Shown: positions 23,071 through 35,438 of the stretch, in pieces | How positions within the stretch are numbered: position 1 is the first letter of the stretch | Layout: the number at the start of each line of letters is the position of its first letter | Assembly: GCA_022393335.1 (NCBI GenBank) | Contig: JAJEKB010021219.1 | Location: 101,800 to 165,799 of the forward strand | DNA length: 64,000 nucleotides | Reading direction: 5' to 3' | Origin: Macrotrachela quadricornifera | Lineage: Eukaryota; Rotifera; Eurotatoria; Philodinida; Philodinidae | Program-made: the position numbers and the translations under genes | Notes under the pieces: generated by a model | What the model was told of the DNA's origin: nothing | Databases searched by the model: none | Seen by the model: only the letters and a program-made list of their open reading frames with translations

Positions 23071-25639
23071 ATTAGTGTATTCAACATATATAGTATAGTC
23101 TGATGTGCTGAAGTAATTCAACTCATGGAGCTTATGATTTCTAATTTCCATAAATATCTACTGAAAGAAAGGCTGGAACTGAGTCGAGTAGAGATAATCA
23201 TACAGAATTCAATTCTGTAAAATATTTCATGAAATATTTTGTCTTGGATGATATATGCAAGAGATTAATGGAATGTTTTAATTAATGTATACAGTTGAAA
23301 ATGAGAAGTATATTATTGTTTCCTGTCAAATTTTGTCCTGCTTGTACTGTAAAATCTATCGCAAACTTTTTTTGATAATCGCTCTATATTATGTTCAACA
23401 ATTTCCTACCCAACTATGTTACTTTTTGCAAATACATAGTTTTCATCTATTCGAACAGTTTCTGGATATAATAGTTGGACTTACATTCTAATTCATGAGA
23501 AAATCTATCATTGATGCATACAGAGTATTCTGAAAGTCTCTTAGAAAAGTTGACTTAAATATCTCTTATAAAATCAAGGGATTCAATTGATTTTTAAATA
23601 ATATGTTAGTATATTCTTTAAAATTTTGCTATGTACATTTTCAGATAAATGTTTGCATCTACAGACGTCAAAATAAAAATAATTTTATTAATGGTCATAC
23701 TTGAGTTATCTATTGTTGTGAAAAATACGAGTTAAATTTGACATAAAAATATCAGATATAGACTATATTAGCGATGATTTTGTGAAATCAGTATAATAGT
23801 AAATGAACAATAATGTGAAAGATCTTCAAAAATTATAGAATAGAAAATGGTTGAAGTTCATGTTTTTTATGAAAATTTTCCGCTATTTACTTTTTGACTT
23901 TGTGAACCAGTCTGCTTCATTTCATGAATAATAAAAGGCTAAATTATGACAGAATATCTTTTAATGAAATCATATAAGATGTAATTTATTCAACGACTTA
24001 ACAAAGATGATTCATAAGATCGAGTTGAAAGTATGTTATTAAATAGTTTATCGATAAATAGAAGGAAAAATCCTTTATGAATAAAATATATGTATATAAA
24101 GAATTGGTTCAATTCAAAATAGGAGTTAATACCAAATATAAACTTTCTGCAATCGTTTTTAAAGATTTCGAAAAGGATGGATTTATGTATTTTAATTGAA
24201 GATAATCATTTTGAATATTTGTTGTAAATAAAACTATGAAATAAAACTTTAAATAACATACTAACATACTATAAAAAAGAATCAATTAAATCACTTGAGT
24301 CATTTGAATGATATTGATGCTGATTTTCGAATGGGAAGTGAACAATCAATCATTGCAGTCAGTAAATGTTTGCCGGTTTGTGTAGCTCATAATACAAAAG
24401 ACTGATATGATATGATGATTTCAGTTATGGTGACAGGTAATAAAAAAAAAGCAATATTGTAAGTGGTGAACAGATGCTTTTTGAATAGATGCTCGGCAAC
24501 TTGAGTTTAGTCACGGATTTTCTAACTCATTTTGATCTATAGTCTGGAAGTTAATCATTGAATAAATAGATCTTGTGTTCAATAGTACATTCCCTTCTTG
24601 AGACATTGAATATCCAAGAAAAAGTATCATCTAATAGAAAAAAAATATATCTTCACTGGTATATTGAATTGAAATAGTTTCATCATGACCTTGTCTTTTT
24701 CTTTTTTTTGTATGGATTATTCTTACAACATTTTTGTTACAAAAGTGAGATTTTAATTAGATTTATTTTTGAAAATAAAAACAATTTCAAGTCAATTTTT
24801 TATTGGATCAATGACATGAACAAAAATATTTTAAATGTTATTAAATCTAGTAGAGAAAAAGGAATTATTAGATAGCATTGCAAAATAGCACTATTAAAGT
24901 ACGATTTATTCTTTTTGCTCTATCATTAAAAAAGTAAAGCATTCATAAAGAAGTACTCTTTAATATATCTAATTTCAGCATCTTAAACCTGTCCGCTACT
25001 GGTACAAGATTTTATCATTGTTTAATTAGAAAGATTATGAAGGAATTGCACTTGTTTCAAGAATGTGTCAAATTATTAAATAAGTAAAAAGAAGAACTTT
25101 TACTTTATGTGAGATATCACTTCATCAAAAAGCCAATCATTATGGAGGAATCTTTTGATACGATGTATTTTCTTACATAGAAATAAGGATTTAAATGACA
25201 ATTATTGGAACTTATATGAACAAGTTGATATAAAAATTAGATAGTTTCAATAATCTCAGATGGATTTTTAAAGTAAATCCTTTTTTTCGATTCAGTTTGA
25301 CTTTTGAAAAATATGAACTATATTTATCTATAATCTATACTGATTACGAAAATGTCCTTAATCTTAAATATCTTTTTTAAGTTCAATATATGATAATAAC
25401 TTTCATAATATAAATCTAATACTTGACATAAACTACTTGTTGAATAAGAAATATATAATGACATACTCAAGAATTTCCTTCATCAAATCTAATAGTAATC
25501 TTCTTAAGAAGTTTGTTTTTTTTTCTTTATTTGTTTTACAATGAGATATGTTATTATAAAATAAATGGATATATCTATTTAGACATATTTGTTGAAAATA
25601 AAAAACCAGGAGGAAAATACATATGAAAGAGAAATGAGA
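23071..25639. other. 2.6 kb AT-rich region with one diverged long inverted repeat
   Basis: The stretch at about 23570-23660 (TTCAATTGATTTTTAAATAA, then TATGTTAGTATATTC) recurs inverted at about 24225-24310 (GAATCAATTAAATCACTTGA region), suggesting an old foldback element of roughly 0.8 kb between about 23520 and 24320. No target duplication is clear. No gene is recognised. Confidence 0.4.
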
Positions 25640-28440
25640 TTAGAAATTATTCCATCCATTTGGATTTTGCATATTGACTTGTCGTCGTTTGAATTCATTT
25701 TTAAAATCATTTCCAAGATAATCAAGATCTTTTTCATCTCTAATAACACCCTAAATAATAAAAGAAAACATTTTTTTTTCTGTTTTATTTAAATAATTAA
25801 TTTTTTTATACTTTTGGTAAATATCCCAATAGACGATGTGCATGTTCACGAAGTAATTTAATACGTTCTTCTTCAATAATTTCTTTTCGAATTTGTTCAA
25901 TACGTTCAGCTTCAATACGTTCATCAACTTCACGTTTCTATATAAATATAAAATATATATATAAATTCTTTATAAAAAATATTTAATTAATTTCAAACTT
26001 TATCAATTGCCATTTTACGTCGACGTTCATCAAGTAAATTATCAACAGCTCTTTTATGTTCAATTTGTTTCATACGACGTTTTTGTGCATTCATTTGTTC
26101 AATACGATCATCTTCAGCAAATTTTGCCATTAACTATAAAAAAGAGATAAAAATTATATTTTAATTATAAATAAACTTTTTTGTTTTTTCTAACTTGTTG
26201 TCGAAATCTTTCTTCTTCTTGTTTAACTTCAATATCACGTAAATGTTTAAATTGCATTTGTTCATCACGTTCACGTTGTAATTCAAGACGTTGTTTAATA
26301 CGTGCTTCCATTTCATCACGTTCACGTCTTCTTATAGCTCGTTCTTGTTCTTCTAGATATAATTCTTGTCGTACTAATTCTTGTTCTTCACGTTCTTCAC
26401 GATCACGTTTTATTTGTTCACCTAATGTACGTTGAACTTTATCTAATGCTTGTTCACGTGCACGTTTTTCAGCTTTAGCTACTTCTTCTCTTCGTTCTTG
26501 AGTTTTAGCATATTCTTTTATACGACGATTTTCTTCTTCCATACGTTCACGTTCCATAGCTTTCCATTCTTCACGTTTACGTTTAAAATCAGATATAAAT
26601 TCTCGTGTAGCACGTTGACGTTCTAATTTACGTTCCATTTCACTATATAGAAAAAATAATAATTGTATTAGAATATAAAATTTATCATTTCAAGAGAAAG
26701 AGAGAGAAAGAGACTATTGAATTAATTCTTCACCTCCTCCAATGTTCACTCCAATAGATAATAGAAAATTAACGGAGCATGAGATTTAGAAACTCTAAGA
26801 GCACTTTTTGTAATAAATTTCATGAGCTATCGATCAATAAGATATAACCTGGTGACGTGCGATGTACTACAAATCGAAAGAAAGTGTCTACTAGTGAATC
26901 AAAAGTTGCAATCTCGGCATATAAACATGTCCAAATCGATAAAAAAATTTCATATCGGCTACACAGAATGATAGAGCGAACATTTTCTATAAAAATAAGA
27001 CGTTCCCGAGATCTCTACGACGTTTCTTGACTAAATTATATCGTCTTTTCAAATTGTTTTCTATACTTCCCTTCAGGAAAATGAACGATAATATCTAATT
27101 GATCTGATCGTATTGGAGTCATCAATATTCTATTCTAGCAATTGCTTTATCTCTAACTATTTAAGAACTACTACCGAGGTAAACAATTAAGAATGATTAA
27201 TGAAAGTTTAAAGATAATAAATTAATCTCTTATCATCAATTATTATTGAATTGAATTTAATAAGTATTGGTAAAATAGTAATCTTTAGGTATGTATAAAG
27301 ACTTAAAATTAACTATGAAAAATCCTTTTTTTTTCTCTTTTAAGAATAATAATTGTGTTCATTCATTTAACTGAACAAATAGAAAACATCGAAGATTTAG
27401 CAATAAAAATCTTACAAGAAAAACAAAGTAAGTTTTGTTAACTATTTTTTAATTTTCGTATATACTGAATAACTATTGAAGAATATCTTCTCTTCTTTAA
27501 TTTGAATCTAATCATATATTTGTGAAGAATTATTTTAAATTAAACATAATTCATTAAAAAATATTTTAATTAGTTATTTAAAAAGATTCTTATATAAACT
27601 TACCGTTGATCTTCTTCATAAATTTTTCGAACAATTTCATCAATAACTAATTTTTCTCGTAGAAATTCATCATAAGCTTTTTGTTTACTTAATTCACGTT
27701 CTTCAAGTTGTCGTTCAAGTTCTTGTTTATAACGTACCATTTCTTGTTGTCGAAGAACTTCACGTTGACGACGATCTTGTTCAGCTTTATCTGTTTCATC
27801 ACGCATACGTCGAGCAATTTCTGCATCTTCTAAATATGAATCAAATTTTAATGCTTCTTTTTCAGCCATTTGTGCTGTGCGTTCTTTTTGAACATAAGCA
27901 GCACGTAATTTTGTTTCTAAGTCACGTATTTCATAACTTGTTTCACTAAAGAAAAATAAAGAAAACAAAATGTATTTTAATTAAATTATAAATGTTTTCT
28001 CTTCCATTAATTAAAATACCGAATTTGTTGTCGCATTTTTTCATCACGAAATTTATCAAGTTTTATTCGCTCAAGTTCCATAGCTAAACGTTCTTCTTGA
28101 CTACGTGCTTCGGATGCTAATTTTTTTTCACATTGTGCTCGAATAATTGCTTCTTCCATTGCTCGATCACGTTCAACACGTGCTTGTTCACGTATATGTC
28201 GTTTATTAGCTGCTCTAGCTTCGAATTCTTGCATTTCAGTTTCCATACGACCTTGTGCTAATTGTCTTTGACGTAAAATTCGATCAGCTTCTTGTTCACG
28301 TTGAGCATTTTGATTAGAAAACCAATTATTTGTATTATTATTATTACTACCACCTTGATGTTTATATAATTGACGAGTTAACGCCTAGAAAAAAAATATA
28401 TTTAGATACGTTTATTTCTCTTCTACTATTTTCTTACCAT
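25640..28440 (-). CDS. MNS1: MNS1, meiosis-specific nuclear structural protein 1 homologue (509 aa)
   Basis: Seven exons on the minus strand: 28440-28438 (ATG only), 28384-28020, 27945-27604, 26642-26195, 26133-25999, 25937-25812 and 25750-25640. All have GT-AG introns and consistent phases; the sum is 1530 nt. The protein is almost entirely charged alpha-helical coiled coil rich in Glu, Arg and Gln (for example ERDRAMEEAIIRAQCEKKL, RKIYEEDQR, RRRERDEMEARIKQRLELQ). The conserved C-terminus has RIKLLREHAHRLLGYLPKGV followed by DEKDLDYLGNDF, which is the MNS1 signature; vertebrate MNS1 is close to 495 aa. MNS1 is a microtubule inner protein of motile axonemes needed for outer dynein arm assembly and sperm flagella. 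Intron 3 (961 bp) is far longer than the others and probably holds inserted DNA. Confidence 0.93.
26643..27603. other. Oversized MNS1 intron 3
   Basis: 961 bp against about 50-85 bp for the neighbouring introns. It contains a purine GAGA run (26693-26712) and sequence less AT-rich than normal intron around 26730-27180. I could not find convincing terminal repeats, so a decayed insertion is only likely. Confidence 0.45.
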
Positions 28441-30486
28441 ATTTATGAAAAATCTCTATAAATTTTTAAATTAGTAGAAAAATGATTTATTCAATTTTTT
28501 ATATTAATTGTCATATTGTTTGACTAGACAAATGAAAAACCATCTCTTCATTTTTCATTATTATTCTATAGCATTAACCTCTCAATTCACTATTTTGCTT
28601 TAAAAAAAAGATAATTTTATTATAAATTAATTATATAAAAAAAGATCAAATAAGATATTGTGGTGAATTTTGTATGTTGCATATTTCATTATAATGATTC
28701 GATAATAGATGTCGATAGTTGCGTATTTTTAATTTTAATAACTTTTCAAAAGAGTCATGATTTTATATCGTTTATACCTGATGACTTTCTTTGTTTTCAT
28801 ATCTATATTTGATTTAAAGACATAGAAAGTAAAATTTTTGGTTTAAATCTATTTCGAAAAATAATACATTTTCACTAATTCAACTTGTATGACTTGACTT
28901 ATTGTTCTTGTTGGTGTTCATCATTGAATTAATGTGATATTCCACATGATATAACATGAGAGAGAGATATGTGTACCACTATTGATAAATTATCGTAATA
29001 GTTCAATACTTTAAAACAATAAGTTCGTAAGTGAGACAAATAGATCACTATAGTCATTATTAACATCTTTTGCTTGACAAAAATGCTTTGTCTACCTTGC
29101 AACTGTTGAATATGATGATGTAGTAAGTCTTAATGTCGTTACAAGTTTTTCGTGGATGGTTCTCGAATCTATTCTCAAAATAGTTCTTTAACTCCTCAGC
29201 AATTATTATCAAATATTGATTTGAAAATCCTTCACTGACTAAAACTCATTTCATAAGTTCTGATATTTCCTACTATATATATCTTTTTCTGTTCCTTGTA
29301 ATATTAATCATGTACGGTGTAGACCCGCTTCTTAAATATTAATATCGAATTGACTATTGGTACTCTATTCAATGTATCATTTTGTTTGTAGTCACATAGA
29401 AGATAAAAATATTCCAGAACGGTCAATACGAAATCTATATACGCTTGTAAATGATCGTTTACGCTCACGACACGGCCGTATACAACCGTATCTCTCCATA
29501 TTACCTATTTCAGTATTACAATCGTATATCTTCGTGTTGCATACAGAGAAATACGGCGAAAAAAATGATCGTTCACTCACTTAGTACACAGAGGCCTTGT
29601 ACAGTCATATTGCTTCGTATATGATCATGAAGATATAAGATCGTAACACCGAGATAGGTAATTTGGAGAAATACGGTGATATACGACCGCTTCATGAATG
29701 TAAACGGTAATTTACAAGTGTATATGAACTCGGTACATTTCAACCTGGGTGAGTAAACGATCGTTTTTTTCTCCATATATCGCTATATTTTTCTATATAT
29801 GACACAAAGATATACGATTGTTTTTCTTTGCATATGATCATTTACGACTATGCTTGTTCGACCTGGGAATCGGACAAGATGTAAATCGAGTTGTAAATAT
29901 ATAATTTGTAACATTGTGTTTTGTGTTGCTTCATATCTTTGTACGTACAATACCTCACTGAACTTTAAACAAAATGTTATATTTCAAAAAGGCTTTTGTA
30001 TACTTTGTTATTGACAAATAACTATTATTCTCTATATAAAATAATAAAACATATTTATCCACAAGAATGTTGTATGAACCCTAAATTTCTCATAATTATT
30101 TTGCCAAAAGTGTATTATTTAGTTTTAAAAATAATTTACGGTTAACGATGACTTCTTAATCATTTTATATAAGGCAATATGTTTTAAGTCAATGATATTG
30201 AATAAACTTATATTAATATATATTACATCTTATCTATTCATATCATAATTAATATGTATTTAGTAATTCAATTCATTTTATTTAGATTATTCTTCTTTAT
30301 CTGTAATATTTTAGTGATCAATATTAAATATTTTATAATCGAAAAGAAATAATTGATTTGTGGAAGATTTTGAAATCAATACTTTTATTTATTTTAAAAT
30401 AAAAAATGAAAAAGAAAACGATATTATGAGTAAATATTATTAGTTTTTATAGAATGTATAATAAGTTTATCAATATATAATAATAA
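28441..30486. other. Intergenic stretch between EFHC2-like and MNS1, with one GTATACG element
   Basis: AT-rich sequence that holds the MNS1 upstream region and the EFHC2-like 3' side. The only structured part is the GTATACG-type repeat at 29400-29868. No gene is recognised. Confidence 0.6.
29400..29868. repeat. GTATACG-word palindromic element (member 1, diverged)
   Basis: A locally GC-richer block with CGGCCGTATACAACCGTATC, CGTTTACGCTC, ATACGGCGAAAAA and many CGTATA/TATACG words. It ends TTCGACCTGGG at 29858-29868, with an internal CAACCTGGG at 29741-29749. The CCTGGG terminus with CGAAC/TTCGAC next to it is shared with members at 49446 and 54705. Left end not resolved. Confidence 0.6.
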
Positions 30487-33400
30487 TTATTTTCTACATT
30501 CATCACAATTCTCACATGAACCTAATGTTGATAATGGATATGACATATTTAAACCAAGATCTTTGAGCATAGTTGTATATTCAACATTAAATTTTTTTCG
30601 TTCATGTGTTGTTTTATCTAACATTCTTGGATCATCTGTATGACGTGTTAAAGTAAAATCATCTTGTTCATGTTCACTTGTTAATGTAGGTTTAGCAACA
30701 GGCATTTCACGCCAGTTAAAGGCACAAAGTACATCGTTATATTCAATAAAACCATCTTCTTGTGTCATACTAATATATAAAAGAAAAAAAAATATTAAAT
30801 AAAAATTCTTAAATTATTTTTACCGATTAATAAGTATATTTAAAAGATAATCAGGTATTGGAACATGCACAGAACGTATAGCAATACGAACTTCTTCAGC
30901 TGGTACTCGACCATTTCGACTAAATAAAAATATTAAAAAAAAAATAGTTTGTTTTGTTTTTATTACTTTCGATCTCGTGTAATTAAATTTTCTTTTAATG
31001 GTAATAAATGTTCATAATTATGTTTTCTTAAATGTTCTTGTGTAACACCAACAATTGAATAAATATCATGTTCTTTTAAATTTTTTTGTGAATAATAGCG
31101 AGCAAGTGTTATTATTTCATGATCAACTAATATATTTCCAACAAGATTTTTCATTAAATAAAAAAATGTTTCAAAACCAAAATATCCTTTATGTTGAGGA
31201 TCATGTTGTTCAAATTGTGCAACATTATCAGAATTATTTGTTAAATATTGTCGTAATTTTTCTAAAATTAATTTTTGATTTGATACAGGAAACATATATG
31301 ATTCTTGTTCCATTAATTTAAATGCATATTCATCAGCATCATATAGATAAAAATCAAAATTATTAATTGTAACTCGTGCACCAACATAAAAATCTGTTGC
31401 ACCAAAATATTCTGATATTTCAAGTGGATATCGTGTTTGATTTGGTTTTTTTATTCTTTGTCGTTCAAGAAATTTACCACCATCAATACCTATTTTAAAA
31501 TAAATGAAATTTATTTTTTGATTTATAAAGATTAATTTTAATTTTTTTTGTTATTACCAGAATTTCTCATTGGTGGTTCATGAATACTAATAGTATCATC
31601 AGAAAGATAATATGATATAATAAAATGTCGTCCAGCTTGTACTGAATCTTTAGTTATTATTTTAGCCATAAAACGAAGAACATTACTTTCAAGACCTTGA
31701 CTATTAAAATAAAAATAAATATTGGATTAGAATATAGGTCTTTCTTATCCGAGTTTAAATAGGTGGCAATTAGAGATAGATCAGGTCAAGCTATTTTAGT
31801 CCTGCTTCTGATGACTTCTTTTCCTATCAACTTAGCCTTGGCTTTGGCAAATCAGATCTCATCTAGAAAAAAATTTATTCGCATTCTATACACAAATATC
31901 CTTAAATACTGATTTTTGATGAATTCAATCGACAAATATTAATGTTTTTTTCCTCATTTCTTTAAACTTATGCTTTGATTCGTGTGATTTATAAACATAT
32001 GCCAGTAAAAATATAAAACCAATCTCACATATCTCTAATGCAAATAATTGCTCACAGGTGAACTACTCTAACTATAAAATTGCTCGAATTTTGACTTGAC
32101 ACTTTGCACAGATATAGGCTTCAATGAGAATTGTTTACTGTGAAAATTTTAGATGGTTTGGTTGTTTCTATCCTAAGATACAACTAGGATAAAATCATGC
32201 TTTTGCATTGCTCATATCTCGTAGTCTCGAAGGGGAAAAATTCAAAGTTGATTAGGACCTACATGATATTCATACTTCTAATCCGAAAGCGATTTGTCAG
32301 TTGGAGAAATTCTCTCGTTAGTTTGTGGCCTATTCGAAATACTAAGTATATTTAATCAACTTTTATTATAAAACAAATTATACAGACATATTTTTTAATT
32401 GGAGAATTTCTAAATCTCACAATAAAAAGATTTGTAAAGACATTTATAGAAAGAAATATTCAACTATCTTTTTTATTGAAGAGTTTAACACTTATTAGTG
32501 TATTTGTATTATATAAAATAATTTTAATAGTGAACATTTTTAGTCTTTCGAAGTTTTATGATTTTTCTTACCGATCAAAACCCATAAATTTATTAAAATC
32601 TTTTTTAACTGGTTCTGGAAGCAATTTTTTCGTTGAATTTAATGAATCTTCTTCTGAACCAAAACCCGTATCTATATATAAATAAAAAAATTTTTTTCTT
32701 GTTTTCTTTTCTAAATTCTATTCAATTTCTCTTCTTACATGGATAACTTTGTTTTAATAGTTTATAATCATTATTTTTTTTATAATTAATTGGTGTAAAA
32801 TCTTGTACACCATATTTTGTACGATAATAATTTTTTGTAAATTCATCACAGTCTGTTAATAAAACTTTTCGTCCATAAACATTTACTAATTGACCAATAG
32901 TTAAATCTTGATCAGTATAATATTTTTGATCAATAGCACCTGTCTAGATAATGAATTTTTAAAAGAAGTATCAAAATTTTGTTCAAATTCTATTTTAGTT
33001 TATTTACTTTGAGATTATCAAGAATATAACGCTGTTTATTTAATTGTCCAAAAACATTAAGTACAGTACGTGGTGCATTTTCACCTGGTAAACGTAAACC
33101 ATTAAAATCTTTTGGTAATTTACTTCGAGAAAGAAATATTGGTGGTGCATCACGACCAGAATTTGGTGGAAGAATTTCACGAATTTCCATTGTATCATCT
33201 AATAATAAGAACAATATAAATATATAAAATTTTTTTTATTTTATTTATCGAAAGACAAAAATTATTTTTTTCATACCAGAAAGAAAATAATGCACAACAA
33301 AATTTCGTACATCACCATATAAACTTTCTGTATCATCCCATACACCCCAAAAACGTAAAACATGTGTATCATGATTAATAAATTGTTTTAATGTATCAAT

Positions 33401-35438
33401 TCTTTCATATGGTCGAAGTGGATTTTGTGAACCATCAGCCTATTTAATTTAAATTATATAAAAATTAATAATAATAGAATATATATATCAAAATGGAAAT
33501 GTGCTTTTTTTTTAAAGAATATTACGAAGAGTTATGACAAAAGATTTTAGAGATAATTATGGATTTCTTTACTAACAAGAGAACATTTGCAAGTATCGTG
33601 CGCCATGATGATCTGGAGTTATGCCATTTTGTAAAACTAAATCAGTATAGTTCATGATTGATAGCGTTCATCTCATGGTGATCTTTTGGAGAGCGACAAT
33701 ATTTAACATCTATAAAATCTATAGTAAAATTCATATTGCTACAAAAAGATTTTGACGAAATCCATGATAAAGAATGATTTGTTTTGCCAATCTAACAAGT
33801 TATTTTCGATCGAGGACTATCTCATACCAGGTAAAGACGAACTAGTGTATGTCAATAGATCGCTAAAACCTCCGGAAGCTCAGAAAACCAATCGAAACGG
33901 TGTCCATAATGTCAATTTGTCTAATAAGGACAAATAATCTAATCTTGCCCTTTTGTTCATACAGAGTCATTGGATAGAATCATCTGCTTGAAAGATTATT
34001 CTTTTGACTCTCGCTCTCTTTTTTCAAAAATTTCACTTCTAATCCATTTTTCACTTGTGGAATATATCAAAATATCAGAAGCACTATTTTTTTGTCCTCT
34101 TTATTATTAAAATTTGTCTGTAGCAATGTGAATTTTACTATAAATGTGAGATGTCGTAGTTCTTCAAAAGGTCATCATGAGAACGAACACTATCAGCCAT
34201 GAACTATACGCATCGAGCTCTACAAAATGGCATAAGTTCGAGTGGAAATAGCATAGCACACTTTGGAACGTTCCTTAGTGAGTTATTTCTAATGCAACTT
34301 ATGTCAAGCAAAATTAAAGTAAACGAATGGTATGAGTTATGGGACCTTTAGATATAGTAAACAGATGTTAGAAAACACAATTACAAAAATTAATAAAGAA
34401 AAAAGTACTTTGAATATATAAGTTATTTCAATCTTTCATTAAAGAAGCTATTTCCCATAAAATTTATTTAAGCAAAGGAAAGATTCTCATCAGAATTATA
34501 TTTGAACCATTTTTTTCGACATGAAAAAAAACTGATAAATATATTAATTATTTTGTTTTAATGTGTTATAATGAAAACTATTTCAAAGATTTATATTCAT
34601 GTATCTATACTTACTACTTGACGATGTTTAAGAAATGGATCTTCCGGTGCCGCAAAACCTAAGAAAAACAAATTTTCAAAAACAAATTTTCAATATTCTT
34701 CGGATCATACCTGGTGGTACACGTACACCAAGTTTTGTTAAAAAATTTCGTGTAAATGGATCACAATCAATTAATTTGTATACACGTCCATAAAATGATA
34801 CTTCTGCTCCAACATTAAATTGATCATATGTATAAAAACGATCATCATTTGGTGCTGGTAATGGTGCACGATGACGTTTAAGAATTGTACCTTGAGGAAA
34901 ACCAACATTATTCTGGCGTTGTTCAACCACTAAAACAAAATATGATTTTATTCATAATAATATTTCTTAGAATATTAAAAGACCTTGAACTGTATCATCT
35001 TCTGGATAAAAATAAACTCGACATTTTCGTATACGATATTGTTCTTCTGGACGTTCAGTTATTGATTCTTGAAAATAAGCATCAAAACAAAGAACTTGCT
35101 TATCAAAAGCAAGCCAAGCTGGTCGATCAGGACCTTCACCTATTTAACAAATTTTAATAATAATTTTATAATTTCTAAGAAAAAATAAAACGATTTTTAC
35201 CTCGGGGATAAACAGAATTTTTTGGTCGAAGATCTTCACCTGGTAAAGGTACACCACCAATACCTAATTTATTACCTGTTGACATAGACACACCATTATA
35301 TTTATCAAATTGATGTGATAAATGAAATTTATCTTTTCCAATCTTAAAAGAAATATCTCATTATTTTTTTTTTTTCATTAAAATATTATTAATTACTTTT
35401 CGTTCGAATGTGTTGCCAGGTAAAAATGGTAACGCCAT
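30487..35438 (-). CDS. EFHC2: EFHC2-like EF-hand/DM10 axonemal protein (768 aa, 13 exons)
   Basis: Minus-strand exons: 35438-35397, 35342-35201, 35139-34984, 34929-34711, 34658-34615, 33439-33277, 33198-33008, 32943-32739, 32671-32572, 31700-31558, 31489-30967, 30919-30824 and 30769-30487; total 2307 nt, phases consistent. Three DM10 domains follow the EFHC plan: about residues 63-178 (RIRKCRVYFYPEDDT, VYKLIDCDPFTRNFL), 222-368 (HVLRFWGVWDD, VVHYFLSDDTMEI, VLLTDCDEFTKNYY) and 426-535 (VLRFMAKI, FIISYYLSDDTISI, FYLYDADEYA). The C-terminal third has EF-hand-like helices (NRNGRVPAEEVRIAIRS, MTQEDGFIEYNDVLCAFNW). Length is closer to EFHC2 (about 750 aa) than EFHC1 (640). EFHC proteins bind inside axonemal doublet microtubules near the partition. 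Two introns (33440-34614 and 31701-32571) are greatly enlarged. It may be co-orthologous to EFHC1 and EFHC2. Confidence 0.93.
31701..32571. other. Oversized EFHC2 intron 9
   Basis: 871 bp where most of the other introns of the gene are about 50-85 bp. The middle (31735-32340) is less AT-rich than typical intron sequence here, consistent with an old insertion, but no terminal repeats were identified. Confidence 0.4.
33590..34270. mobile_element. Diverged foldback element with long inverted repeats in EFHC2 intron 5
   Basis: The left block 33620-33745 (ATGCCATTTTGTA, TATAGTTCATG, TGATAGCGTTC, TAGTAAAATTCATATTGCTA) recurs inverted at 34120-34235 (TACAAAATGGCAT, CATGAACTATA, GAACACTATCA, TAGCAATGTGAATTTTACTA). 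The arms are about 120-160 bp with many mismatches, and the loop holds a short open frame (33752-33937) with no recognised motif. It accounts for most of the 1175-bp intron. Superfamily unknown. Confidence 0.65.

Noticed and set aside
26181..26435. 84-codon plus-strand Cys/Ser/Arg-rich frame
   Set aside because: Antisense shadow of the MNS1 coiled-coil exon, produced by its Arg/Glu/Gln-rich codons.
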